64,000 nt of DNA from Chitinophaga pinensis (GTDB lineage: Bacteria > Bacteroidota > Bacteroidia > M30B66), in contig CAMCXT010000002.1 of the NCBI GenBank assembly GCA_945883545.1, positions 62,001 through 126,000 on the forward strand. The letters run 5' to 3'. The position numbers and the translations under genes were made by a program. Under the pieces are notes generated by a model, which worked only from the letters and a program-made list of their open reading frames with translations, was not told where the DNA came from and ran no database searches. Shown piece by piece: positions 38,323 through 46,706 of the stretch; positions within the stretch are counted from its first letter, which is position 1; each line of letters starts with the position of its first letter.

Positions 38323-38754
38323 CTGATAACATTTCATCTGCAGGACATTTCATTTCGCCTGCAACATAAGCTACTGATCCGTAATTGGATTAAAGAGGTC
38401 GCCCGGTCTGAATCTAAACAGACGGGCGATCTCGTTTTTATATTCTGTAGTGATGAATTCCTGCTCAATATGAACAAGGAATACCTTCAACACGATTATT
38501 ACACAGATATCATCACATTCGATTATTCAGAAAATGAAAGAGTTGCTGGTGAAATGTATATTAGCCACGATCGTGTTTTAGACAACGCTAAAAATTTGAA
38601 TATTAGTGAATTAGATGAATTACACCGTGTAATCATACATGGTGTTCTTCATTTATGTGGATACAAAGACAAAACGAAAAAAGACGAGATTTTGATGCGT
38701 TTGGCCGAGGACAAAGCTTTGAAAATGCGACCTTTGCCGTTGCTCGGATTGTAA
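38323..38754 (+). CDS. ybeY: Endoribonuclease/rRNA maturation factor YbeY, apparent CTG start
   Basis: A conserved YbeY of 143 residues if read from the CTG at 38323. Translating from it gives MITFHLQDISFRLQ and a full N-terminal half; the first ATG is only at 38470 (residue 50), too late for the fold. Hallmarks: FCSDEFLLNMNKEYLQHDYYTDIITFDY, and the metal site HGVLHLCGYKD. H106 and H110 are present and the usual third His is D116, as I recall for Bacteroidota YbeY. Only CTG (38323), ATA (38326) and CTG (38338) can serve as start codons between the upstream stop and the domain. YbeY takes part in 16S rRNA 3'-end processing and ribosome quality control. It is 3 bp after the HATPase gene. Confidence 0.9.
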   Translation: MITFHLQDISFRLQHKLLIRNWIKEVARSESKQTGDLVFIFCSDEFLLNMNKEYLQHDYYTDIITFDYSENERVAGEMYISHDRVLDNAKNLNISELDELHRVIIHGVLHLCGYKDKTKKDEILMRLAEDKALKMRPLPLLGL

Positions 38755-38766
38755 CTACTTCTTGAT

Positions 38767-38774
38767 TACTTTTG
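38767..38774 (+). promoter_or_regulatory. Putative -7 element of the mnmG promoter
   Basis: TACTTTTG, an exact TAnnTTTG match, identical to the miaB -7 element, 41 bp before the mnmG ATG and just after the ybeY stop. A TTG lies 15 nt upstream (38749-38751), a little close for -33. Confidence 0.45.
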
Positions 38775-38793
38775 CAGCGATTTATAAGTGATT

Positions 38794-38809
38794 TGTTTCA
38801 CGTGGAACA
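38794..38809 (+). promoter_or_regulatory. parS-like centromere site 1
   Basis: TGTTTCACGTGGAACA: one base from the classical ParB site TGTTTCACGTGAAACA. It lies 6 bp before the mnmG ATG. parS sites bind ParB and load SMC/condensin and ParA systems near the replication origin in many bacteria. Its position beside mnmG (gidA) matches the classic location of parS near oriC. Confidence 0.8.
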
Positions 38810-38815
38810 CAAGCT

Positions 38816-40684
38816 ATGTTCAAAGAATATGATGTGATTGTTGTTGGCGCAGGTCATGCCGGTTGCGAAGCTGCTGCTGCTGCTGCCAACATGGGATCAT
38901 CTGTGTTGTTGGTTACAATGAACATGATGACTATCGGACAGATGTCTTGCAATCCCGCCATGGGAGGAATTGCCAAAGGACAGATCGTTCGTGAGATAGA
39001 TGCTTTAGGAGGTTATTCGGGCATTATTTCCGACAAGTCGGCGATACAATTCAAAATGCTCAATCTGTCGAAAGGGCCAGCGATGTGGAGCCCTCGTGCA
39101 CAGAACGATAGAAATCGATTTGCCGAAGAATGGAGAATGACACTGGAAGGCATTTCGAACCTTGATTTTTTCCAGGACATGGTCTCGGGATTAATCATTC
39201 AAGGAAATAAAATTACAGGAGTTAAGGTTGGTTTAGGAATAGAAATTAGAGCCAAAGCTGTTGTTTTAACCAATGGCACTTTCCTCAATGGGCTCATTCA
39301 TATAGGCGAAAAGAATTTTGGTGGAGGTCGCGCAGCGGAAAGAGCAGCAACTGGTATAACAGAGCAATTGGTTGATTTAGGATTTCAATCAGGAAGAATG
39401 AAAACGGGTACTCCACCAAGATTGGATGGTAGGTCTTTGGATTATTCGAAGATGGAAATTCAGCCGGGAGATGTAATCCCAGGGAAGTTTTCATATACCG
39501 ACACTCCCCTACTTTCAAAGCAACTTCCTTGTTGGATGACCTACACTTCAGGTGAAGTTCATGACACACTGCGAAAAGGATTTGATAAAAGTCCGATGTT
39601 TAGTGGTCGTATTCAAGGTCTAGGACCAAGATATTGTCCATCTATCGAAGACAAGATTGATCGTTTTGCCGACAAGGAAAGGCACCAGCTTTTTGTAGAG
39701 CCTGAAGGATGGAATACAGTTGAAGTATATGTAAATGGATTTTCAACATCTCTACCTGAAGAGATACAGTTTGAGGCATTGAAGAAAGTTGCTGGGTTCG
39801 AAAACGTAAAGATGTTTCGTCCTGGTTACGCGATCGAGTACGATTACTTTCCGCCTGAACAGCTTCAGTTAACTTTAGAAACCAAATTAGTTCAGAATCT
39901 TTATTTTGCTGGGCAGATAAATGGAACTACTGGTTATGAAGAGGCTGCTGGTCAAGGCTTGATGGCAGGTATTAATGCGCATTTAAAGATTCGTGGTGAG
40001 GCTCCTTTTATTTTGTCGAGGTCGGAAGCTTATATTGGTGTTTTGATCGATGACTTAGTAACAAAAGGAACAGAGGAGCCATATCGGATGTTCACCTCAA
40101 GAGCTGAATACCGGATTTTACTGCGACAAGATAACGCCGATTTTAGGTTGACTGAGCGATCGTTCAATATCGGGTTAGCGAAAAAGGATCGCTTAGATGC
40201 AGTTAAAGAAAAGTACATGCGTGTCGACGAGGCTGTTAAGCACTTGAAGAACGCTAGTGCAGATCCGAATGAGTTGAACCCTTATCTAGAGGCGCAACAA
40301 TCACCAGGAGTAACACAAAGGGTTAAGTATTCGGGAATAGTTGCAAGGCCGCAGGTTTCACTTATTGCAATGAAAAATGCTTTGCCATCTTTAAAGGATC
40401 ACTTTGAAGAACGCAATATTGATGACAATGATCTCACGCTCGCTGAGATCCAGATGAAGTATGAAGGTTACATAAAAAAGGAGCAAGAAGTAGCCGACAA
40501 ACTTGGTAGATTGGAGCACATTGAGCTTCACGCGAACTTTGATTATTCTGCTCTAAAATCTCTATCAACCGAAGCAAGACAAAAGTTATCTGCAATCAAA
40601 CCAAGGAACATCGGTCAAGCATCTCGCATCAGCGGCGTGTCTCCTTCCGATATTTCGGTGTTGATGGTTTATCTTGGTCGCTGA
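38816..40684 (+). CDS. mnmG: tRNA uridine-5-carboxymethylaminomethyl modification enzyme MnmG
   Basis: A 622-residue FAD protein that acts with MnmE to make (c)mnm5U34 in tRNA. The dinucleotide site is [21 protein letters not shown] (about 6-22). Family blocks: [146 protein letters not shown] and the C-terminal helical part with [14 protein letters not shown]-like [18 protein letters not shown]. It is between two parS-like sites, 6 bp after the first and 1 bp before the second. Confidence 0.98.
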   Translation: MFKEYDVIVVGAGHAGCEAAAAAANMGSSVLLVTMNMMTIGQMSCNPAMGGIAKGQIVREIDALGGYSGIISDKSAIQFKMLNLSKGPAMWSPRAQNDRNRFAEEWRMTLEGISNLDFFQDMVSGLIIQGNKITGVKVGLGIEIRAKAVVLTNGTFLNGLIHIGEKNFGGGRAAERAATGITEQLVDLGFQSGRMKTGTPPRLDGRSLDYSKMEIQPGDVIPGKFSYTDTPLLSKQLPCWMTYTSGEVHDTLRKGFDKSPMFSGRIQGLGPRYCPSIEDKIDRFADKERHQLFVEPEGWNTVEVYVNGFSTSLPEEIQFEALKKVAGFENVKMFRPGYAIEYDYFPPEQLQLTLETKLVQNLYFAGQINGTTGYEEAAGQGLMAGINAHLKIRGEAPFILSRSEAYIGVLIDDLVTKGTEEPYRMFTSRAEYRILLRQDNADFRLTERSFNIGLAKKDRLDAVKEKYMRVDEAVKHLKNASADPNELNPYLEAQQSPGVTQRVKYSGIVARPQVSLIAMKNALPSLKDHFEERNIDDNDLTLAEIQMKYEGYIKKEQEVADKLGRLEHIELHANFDYSALKSLSTEARQKLSAIKPRNIGQASRISGVSPSDISVLMVYLGR

Positions 40685-40685
40685 T

Positions 40686-40701
40686 TGTTTCACGTGGAAC
40701 C
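40686..40701 (+). promoter_or_regulatory. parS-like centromere site 2
   Basis: TGTTTCACGTGGAACC, identical to site 1 except its last base, directly between the mnmG stop and the ATG of the next gene (40703). Same orientation as site 1, 1.9 kb away. Confidence 0.72.
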
Positions 40702-40702
40702 C

Positions 40703-41578
40703 ATGTTCAAAATCTCTCATTGTCCGGTTTGTTCCGGAGCCGAATTCAAGGGTTATTTAACCTGCAAAGACTACACTGTTTCTCAAAAGGAATTTGAGAT
40801 TGTACAATGTAAGTCGTGTGATTTTGTGTTCACAGACCCTCGTCCAGAGAACACAGACCTTGGTGAATATTATAAATCTGACGCTTATATTTCGCATAGC
40901 GATAGTTCCGCAGGGATTGTAAACAAGCTCTACAAAATTGCGAGGAGCTTTACTTTGAAAAGCAAATATGCCCTTGTGAAATCGTTTGCTGAGCAGAAAG
41001 GCTTATTAGATATTGGTTGCGGAACAGGAGCATTTTTGAATTACTGTGCACACAAAGATTTAGTGGTTGATGGCGTTGAGCCGGATGAAGATGCCAGAAA
41101 ATTCGTTCAAAACAACCATGGAATTTTGGTTCATGAAGAAGACCAATTAAAGAAATGGGAGGCACAGAAATTTTCTGCCATTACGATGTGGCATGTGTTG
41201 GAACACGTTCCAGATTTGAACGAAAGGATTCAGGAATTAAAGAACCTTCTAGACAATAACGGAAGGCTCTTCGTTGCCGTTCCAAACTATACTTCTGGAG
41301 ACGCAAATCGTTATGGGAAATATTGGGCCGCTTACGATGTGCCAAGACATTTGTGGCACTTTAGCCCAAAATCGATCCGAACACTATTCAACAAACATGG
41401 TTTTGTGCTCGAGAGAACATTGCCCATGAAACTGGATTCGTTTTATGTTTCGATGTTGAGCGAAAAGTACAAGAACGGCTCGCCTAGATTTTTGTCGGCT
41501 GTGTGGAGTGGACTAAAGTCAAATTTGGCAGCGGGAGACGATAAATGGTCGAGCCAAATTTACGTCTTTAAGAAATAG
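40703..41578 (+). CDS. Class I SAM-dependent methyltransferase with N-terminal zinc ribbon
   Basis: A 291-residue protein. Two Cys pairs at the N-terminus (CPVCSG and CKSCDFVFTDPRPE) form a probable zinc ribbon. The methyltransferase motif I is LLDIGCGTGAFLNYC (about 108), followed by GVEPDEDAR (motif II acidic end), and WHVLEHVPDLNERIQELKNLL (motif IV region). Methyltransf_11/23-type fold. The C-terminal part has PRHLWHFSPKSIRTLFNKHGF. The start is the ATG at 40703; an in-frame TTG at 40685 would place the parS site inside the coding part. The substrate is unknown (sugars and small molecules are common in the family). Confidence 0.9.
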   Translation: MFKISHCPVCSGAEFKGYLTCKDYTVSQKEFEIVQCKSCDFVFTDPRPENTDLGEYYKSDAYISHSDSSAGIVNKLYKIARSFTLKSKYALVKSFAEQKGLLDIGCGTGAFLNYCAHKDLVVDGVEPDEDARKFVQNNHGILVHEEDQLKKWEAQKFSAITMWHVLEHVPDLNERIQELKNLLDNNGRLFVAVPNYTSGDANRYGKYWAAYDVPRHLWHFSPKSIRTLFNKHGFVLERTLPMKLDSFYVSMLSEKYKNGSPRFLSAVWSGLKSNLAAGDDKWSSQIYVFKK

Positions 41579-41702
41579 GCCGTTTTTAAGCGATTTAAGC
41601 GAGCGAACCCTGCTTTTGGGCTAAGTATATTCTGCGCCCTGTTTTATGCGATTTGTGAGAACCTAAAAACAGCAGGCATCAAGCCCTTGTAAATACTGAG
41701 AT

Positions 41703-42161
41703 ATGCGTGTTTGGAAAGCAAAATGGTTGATGAATTTGTATCCTCCACTCCTTGTGAACAGAATTTCTGTGAAGCGAATCAGCAGCGACTATAAATTGGT
41801 AGACGTTCGTGTGAAGAAATCCATATTGAATCGAAATCTTCAGAAATCGATTTTTGGAGGAACCATTTTTTCAGCAGCCGACCCATTTCATGCCTTGATG
41901 TATTGGCAGATTTTTAAAATGCGAGGAGTGAGTTGTGAGGCATGGCTTAAACGCGCAGAAATACAATACCTCAAACCTGCAAATTCCGATCTTCGCTTAA
42001 TGTTCGAAATTTCAGACGATGATATCGAAACAGTTAATTCACAATTAGAAGAAAGAGGTAAGGCAGAAATGGTTCATGAAACTGCCATTTTGAACAATAA
42101 AAATGAGACAGTTGCATTTGTTCGAAGCACAATATCATTGAAGAAAAAGTCTTCAGTTTAG
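41703..42161 (+). CDS. DUF4442 (hot-dog fold thioesterase-like) protein
   Basis: A 152-residue protein. It has MNLYPPLLVNRISVKRISSDYKLVDVRVKKS, FGGTIFSAADPFHALMYWQIF (the conserved FGGTxFSxADPxH segment of DUF4442) and KRAEIQYLKPANSDLRLMFEISD, as in the PaaI/YiiD-type thioesterase superfamily. It probably acts on acyl-CoA-like substrates, but this is inference from the fold. The 124-bp gap upstream holds no clear promoter; a GC-rich imperfect inverted repeat is visible but has no U-run. Confidence 0.85.
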   Translation: MRVWKAKWLMNLYPPLLVNRISVKRISSDYKLVDVRVKKSILNRNLQKSIFGGTIFSAADPFHALMYWQIFKMRGVSCEAWLKRAEIQYLKPANSDLRLMFEISDDDIETVNSQLEERGKAEMVHETAILNNKNETVAFVRSTISLKKKSSV

Positions 42162-42182
42162 CCAATTGCAAAAAGATGAATT

Positions 42183-43676
42183 TTAATTAAATGAATAAAT
42201 AGAATATTCGTCTCTATTCCACAAACTAGCCCTCAAAATATAGGATTTTTGATAATCTGAAATTGATTTATAAACACAACTAGCGCCTTGTTCAATAGGC
42301 CAATTTGTGAAATGGTCCCAGACCAAAATATATTCTTTTTTAGCACGCGGATTTTGAGCGATTAATTGTTCGGTATTGTGATAAAAGCGCATGGATATAT
42401 TTTCATTTCTAAAGAATCTGAATTCATAGTAATGTGCCATAACATAGCCAATGTCATAAGGACAATACACGGTAATCTTTCCTTTTTCGTGAGATATAGC
42501 ATTTAATTTTCTGAAAGTATTTAAATCTGGTGAAGCATAAGAAATGCTTGTGGCAATTGATTTAATTCCTAACGATATAAACAATACAACAATTAACCCC
42601 TTTTTTAGTGCATCTGAATAATAGTCCAATTGTTTATTCAGCCAATTCTCGGGAATTAATTGAACGATTATAATTGGCAATAAATAAAACACAGGGAATA
42701 GAAAACGAATTTCTTTGTGCCCAATTAAGCTGTGAAGGAAAACAAAAGAAAAAAACAACCAAAAGAATTGACTTTTCTTAAGCTTTATTATTGCAATTAA
42801 ACACAGTCCAATTAATAATATTCCGAATGGAAATCCGAACCAATTCTGGCTTTGAATAATGTAGTCGTACCAAGGTGAAATGCCGAACATGTCTTCGGAT
42901 TTCAACAATGTTTCACGGAAATAATTGAGAGGAGGAAAAGTGAAAGTATCGTATAACCAAAGGTCTGTAAAAATGGAGAGCAATAAAATGACACATCCAC
43001 CTGCAATTATGGGTAATGAATATTTTATATTGTTTCGCTGGTAATAAACTAGCCAAACAAACAAGGCCATGGCAACGATGCCTATTTGAAAGCGCGATTC
43101 GAATGCCAAGCCCCAGCATATTCCTGATAAAACAAGCGACTTAATTCCGGTAGATTGTATTGATGTTCCACGATGAAACATGAAATACAAAGCATAGATC
43201 ATGAATATCCCTGACCAGTTTTCAGATGAAAATCTTGCATGAAGAAATGGCAAGAACCAAAGGAAATTCAAGAAGAAGGAGATCAGGTTGCGTTGTTTCG
43301 CATTTTCAAAAAGAGAATCAGCTAATTTTCTAATCGCAATCATTGAAATAAAACCAAGGATTAACGATAATAATCTCAACATATCTGAGATCCAAAATGG
43401 CTCAATATTGTCAAACAGTAAAAGGCTAAGCTTTCCGAAACAAAATGCAATGCATGGCTGTAATCCTGGGCGCAATTGAGCTGGAAATTCCCAAGCTAAA
43501 CTATCGTAGGTACAAAGGTTTAACTTGTATCCTGCAAATTCTAAGATCTGAAAATGCTCATCTCCATGCTGATATCCAGTGCAATAAAAAAACGCAAGAA
43601 CATGCAAAAACAATCCAAAAATCCAGAATGGTTTTTCGATAGAATTAAGTGATTTCCACCAGCGCAATAGGATCAT
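42183..43676 (-). CDS. GT22-type mannosyltransferase-like membrane protein
   Basis: A 497-residue polytopic protein with about nine to eleven hydrophobic segments. The N-terminus has FYCTGYQHGDEHFQILEFAGYKL. The HxDE motif and its place after the first helix fit the family GT22 (Alg9/PigB-like dolichol- or lipid-linked mannosyltransferases). PAQLRPGLQP, SENWSGIFMIY, LVLSGICWGLAFESRFQIG and IGHKEIRFLFPVFYLLPI match Alg9-like blocks. It is last in a run of three genes (766-residue membrane protein, thiamine-binding-like protein, this one) that is AT-rich by eye compared with neighbours. The sugar acceptor is unknown. Confidence 0.85.
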   Translation of the reverse strand: MILLRWWKSLNSIEKPFWIFGLFLHVLAFFYCTGYQHGDEHFQILEFAGYKLNLCTYDSLAWEFPAQLRPGLQPCIAFCFGKLSLLLFDNIEPFWISDMLRLLSLILGFISMIAIRKLADSLFENAKQRNLISFFLNFLWFLPFLHARFSSENWSGIFMIYALYFMFHRGTSIQSTGIKSLVLSGICWGLAFESRFQIGIVAMALFVWLVYYQRNNIKYSLPIIAGGCVILLLSIFTDLWLYDTFTFPPLNYFRETLLKSEDMFGISPWYDYIIQSQNWFGFPFGILLIGLCLIAIIKLKKSQFFWLFFSFVFLHSLIGHKEIRFLFPVFYLLPIIIVQLIPENWLNKQLDYYSDALKKGLIVVLFISLGIKSIATSISYASPDLNTFRKLNAISHEKGKITVYCPYDIGYVMAHYYEFRFFRNENISMRFYHNTEQLIAQNPRAKKEYILVWDHFTNWPIEQGASCVYKSISDYQKSYILRASLWNRDEYSIYSFN

Positions 43677-43677
43677 T

Positions 43678-43983
43678 TTATTTGAATTTTCTTGTTTTGT
43701 CCTGCCCTACCACACTTTTGCCATTTGATATTTGGAATTTAACATTTATCAAGGCGTCTTCAACTGCTTCTTTTTTTAATTGATTTCTCAAGTTTGTTAG
43801 TAACGACATGATTTCTTCCCAACTGCCATCAACGTTGGTTTCAAATGCAGAAACAGAATGTTTTAGTCCGCTTTTTTGAATGATTTCAATGGATCTGTCT
43901 ATGATTTCCATCGCAGCCGCAGATTTTTCCAGTGGAACAATTTGAATTGCCGCGTTCATGATTTGATTGGTTTCTTTTTCCAT
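43678..43983 (-). CDS. Thiamine-binding family protein (MTH1187/YqgV-like)
   Basis: A 101-residue protein of the MTH1187/thiamine-binding fold (ferredoxin-like tetramer): MNAAIQIVPLEKS, AMEIIDRSIEIIQKSGLKHSVSAFETNVDGSWEEIMSLL and DALINVKFQISNGKSVVGQDKTRKF. These small cytosolic proteins bind thiamine or related pyrimidines; their real role is unsettled. It is placed between two sugar-transfer-type membrane protein genes with 3-bp and 1-bp gaps, so it must be co-transcribed with them. That context is odd for a thiamine gene. Confidence 0.8.
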   Translation of the reverse strand: MEKETNQIMNAAIQIVPLEKSAAAMEIIDRSIEIIQKSGLKHSVSAFETNVDGSWEEIMSLLTNLRNQLKKEAVEDALINVKFQISNGKSVVGQDKTRKFK

Positions 43984-43986
43984 GTT

Positions 43987-46287
43987 TTAATTAGGCTTCA
44001 CAATTAAATGGCCATTAAAATGCATGATAGAATCATTTTTCCAGACAAAAATACTTCGATAATCTTTGTTTACAGGCCGAATAATTAAATGGTCGACTTC
44101 TATTGGATGGTTAATGTATCCATCTCGCTTAAACATAATATCGTATGACGCTTCGGGCTCTTGGCCCCAGAAATGGACTTCTACCAATGACCAATCGCCA
44201 AAAATATTGGTGCTTTGGTTAGGAGATATAGTTCCAGTAATCCAGGTTTTTTCGTTGTTGTAATTCTTTTCAATAAAGCAATAACCAGAAAGCTGGTCTT
44301 GTCCGGAATTTGGCCCTGCATTGTTTATCCACATGGATAGGATGTATTCTTGGTCCTTTTGTAAACGACCTTTTTCTATTGAATGTAAAACAGAATATAC
44401 ACCGCCCTCAATTTGCTTTGAAGATTTACTTAACAGCCCAGTATGATTTCCATTCTCGAAGTTTTCATAGATTATTTCATTGGGATTCGCTAAGTTTTCA
44501 GTTTGTTGAATTGCTTTTTTCCAAGTTTCTAATCGCTCATCGTGGAACAATTCGTCTTTAGAAATTTCAAACAATAAAAATGACTTTGATTCGAACACTG
44601 GTTTGGCTCGTGCTATAATTTTTATCTCTTCGCTCGTAACGCTTGTTTTGTTTACTGCCAATAAGAACGGTCTTGGATCTTTTATATCGTTTTTAAGAGG
44701 TTTTGTGTAGAAGCCCAAGCCTGTTATTTGCATCATTTTTTTACTGTCGGAAACGCTTGTTCGACTTAAAAAAGAGGCCATAATTGGCATTTTTAAATGG
44801 AACGACAATAATTTTGAAAGCCTGTAAATGCTATCATTGGCTGTTTTTCCATAATTGTCGGATCCTATGTAATAGTAAGGAAGTGGAATGATTGCTTGAT
44901 ATTTTTCGGAATTAATTGAATTTAATGGTGCTTTAATCTCATTTGGCAGTTGTTTAAAATCAAAATAGTTCCTGTATTTGTTTGCGTTTTGCTGAATTTC
45001 GGAATGGTATTCTGTACTTTCCCAAACTGGTATTGAAAGAAACAAGAATGGAATTAGAAATTTCGAAACCAATCTGGGATGATTATTTTTACTTAAATAT
45101 TCTTGCATTTTAAAGGTTGCAATAATACCAATGATGAAATAAAATATCCATGCAAATCGGCCAATTGCTCTGAATTGTTTAATAAATTGGAAGTACTCTA
45201 GGAATTTTTCTAGTTTCCACCAAAATGGAAATAACATCGAAAAAAGCAGGCTTAATGAACCAATCCAAAGTAAATAAAGGAGGACTGGATGATTGATTAT
45301 TGGTTGATTTTTATGTTTAATTCTACGAAAAATGGCTTGAATGAAAAGGCCAACAGTTGTTAAAAATGATATGATCCCCACATAAGAAATTCCTTCTATT
45401 TGTGGATCAATTGTTGGGAAAATGCCTTTAATGAAATCTGCAATCGGACCTCTTTTAGGCATAAAAACAGACGAGAAGGACGCGTGAAGCTCATAAATTC
45501 CCCACGGATTGTTGGTTCTTCCTGTATGGTTATCGGTAATTATTAGAAATAAATAGAAAAAAATAAATGCAAATGAACCAACAGCAAACAATTTAATTCC
45601 TTGGTTTCTTTGTTCTCTGTTAAACATCATAACTACTCCAATTCCTGAAGTTAGGATTAAAGACATCATGCCTAAATATGCATGAATTGAAAACCAGAAA
45701 AGGGTATTTAAAAATAGAAGAATTAGGCTTTTTCTTTTCTCTTCATTTTGGAAAAACTTTAGAATTAGATAAATGCTCAACGGAATACAGAAACTGTAGG
45801 ATAAAGCTAAGTGTCCCGTTAAACGGAATGTTTGCGGAGACAGCATCATTAATCCAACAGCAGAAGCGGTTGCAAGATTTTGGTTTATTTGAAGATTTCG
45901 AAAAATTCTGTAAAGAATAAGCGCTGCAAGAATTGGGGAAATCAGTAAAACGACATTCAAAATGCCGATACAATTTTCAGCAAAAAAAGGATGAATAGCA
46001 CTTAATAGTTTCAGCAAAAAAGCGAGTAATGGATGGCAGTCTGTGTAAAGGATGTGTTCGCCAAATGGATAATTCATCCCAGAAAACTCTGTTGAAAGAG
46101 CATTGTTCTGAATGTACCAAGCATACGTGTAGTAATTCTTTAATCCATCGCCAGAGCCATTCAATAAAAAGCTTTGTGGATGAAGCAATAGGGTACCATA
46201 AAAATAAATGATTAGTACCGAAGAAATCAGTATAACCGGTCCATTTTCCTTTAAGAACCTCTTGAATAAGTCGAGAAAATTCTTCAT
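43987..46287 (-). CDS. Large polytopic membrane protein with C-terminal sugar-binding-like domain (glycosyltransferase-like)
   Basis: A 766-residue protein. The first roughly 420 residues hold about eleven transmembrane helices. An early periplasmic loop has LLNGSGDGLKNYYTYAWYIQNNALSTEFSGMNYPFGEHILYTDCHPL, typical of a GT-C type sugar-transfer protein (Asp in GDGLKN and His in TDCHP as candidate catalytic residues). The soluble C-terminus (about 570-766) has a jelly-roll look: YENFENGNHTGLL, EYILSMWINNAG and WSLVEVHFWGQEPEASYDIMFKRDG. I cannot name its donor or acceptor; a polyprenyl-phosphate sugar donor is likely. First gene of the three-gene run. Confidence 0.7.
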   Translation of the reverse strand: MKNFLDLFKRFLKENGPVILISSVLIIYFYGTLLLHPQSFLLNGSGDGLKNYYTYAWYIQNNALSTEFSGMNYPFGEHILYTDCHPLLAFLLKLLSAIHPFFAENCIGILNVVLLISPILAALILYRIFRNLQINQNLATASAVGLMMLSPQTFRLTGHLALSYSFCIPLSIYLILKFFQNEEKRKSLILLFLNTLFWFSIHAYLGMMSLILTSGIGVVMMFNREQRNQGIKLFAVGSFAFIFFYLFLIITDNHTGRTNNPWGIYELHASFSSVFMPKRGPIADFIKGIFPTIDPQIEGISYVGIISFLTTVGLFIQAIFRRIKHKNQPIINHPVLLYLLWIGSLSLLFSMLFPFWWKLEKFLEYFQFIKQFRAIGRFAWIFYFIIGIIATFKMQEYLSKNNHPRLVSKFLIPFLFLSIPVWESTEYHSEIQQNANKYRNYFDFKQLPNEIKAPLNSINSEKYQAIIPLPYYYIGSDNYGKTANDSIYRLSKLLSFHLKMPIMASFLSRTSVSDSKKMMQITGLGFYTKPLKNDIKDPRPFLLAVNKTSVTSEEIKIIARAKPVFESKSFLLFEISKDELFHDERLETWKKAIQQTENLANPNEIIYENFENGNHTGLLSKSSKQIEGGVYSVLHSIEKGRLQKDQEYILSMWINNAGPNSGQDQLSGYCFIEKNYNNEKTWITGTISPNQSTNIFGDWSLVEVHFWGQEPEASYDIMFKRDGYINHPIEVDHLIIRPVNKDYRSIFVWKNDSIMHFNGHLIVKPN

Positions 46288-46305
46288 TTTATGAAATCCG
46301 AATCC

Positions 46306-46647
46306 TTACAGCTGTCGGATCGCTTCTTCATCGAAGCCGATAATAAGACCTTTGGGTGTTTCGATGATTGGGCGACGAATGAGGCTGGTATTGTTGGCCA
46401 TTACATGGATAGCGTTGTTATCGTCTCCGATGTTGTCGCGCACATCTTGTGGAAGTTTTTTCCACGTTAGGCCTTGTTTATTGATAAATCTTTCGCGGTT
46501 TTCCATTTGAAACCATGATTTGATTTTATCTTCCGAAATGCCCAATTTTTTATAATCGTGAAATTCGTATTCAACTCCATTTTCAAGTAGTGCGTCGAAA
46601 GCCTTCTGCATGGTGTTGCAATTCTTAATTCCGTATATAGTTACCAT
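46306..46647 (-). CDS. ArsC/Spx-family (YffB-like) thioredoxin-fold protein
   Basis: A 113-residue protein. IYGIKNCNTMQKAFDAL starts it with the single active-site Cys (residue 10), not a CxxC pair. EYEFHDYKKLGISEDKIKSWF follows; NKQGLTWKKLP is typical. The C-terminus has NTSLIRRPIIETPKGLIIGFDEEAI, with the Arg-Arg-Pro loop of the family. It is most like YffB (a glutathione-using reductase relative) rather than a true arsenate reductase or Gram-positive Spx. It lies 18 bp upstream of the polytopic glycosyltransferase-like gene. Confidence 0.9.
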   Translation of the reverse strand: MVTIYGIKNCNTMQKAFDALLENGVEYEFHDYKKLGISEDKIKSWFQMENRERFINKQGLTWKKLPQDVRDNIGDDNNAIHVMANNTSLIRRPIIETPKGLIIGFDEEAIRQL

Positions 46648-46662
46648 AGTACAAGAATAAAA

Positions 46663-46687
46663 AAACCCGGACGATTTGCCCGGGTTT
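46663..46687 (-). terminator. Rho-independent terminator after the acyl-CoA dehydrogenase gene
   Basis: AAACCCGG, a 9-nt loop region, CCGGGTTT with U-run on the minus strand, 20 bp after the stop of the glutaryl-CoA dehydrogenase-like gene. Confidence 0.85.
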
Positions 46688-46706
46688 AAAACAGATTGTT
46701 GTTATT

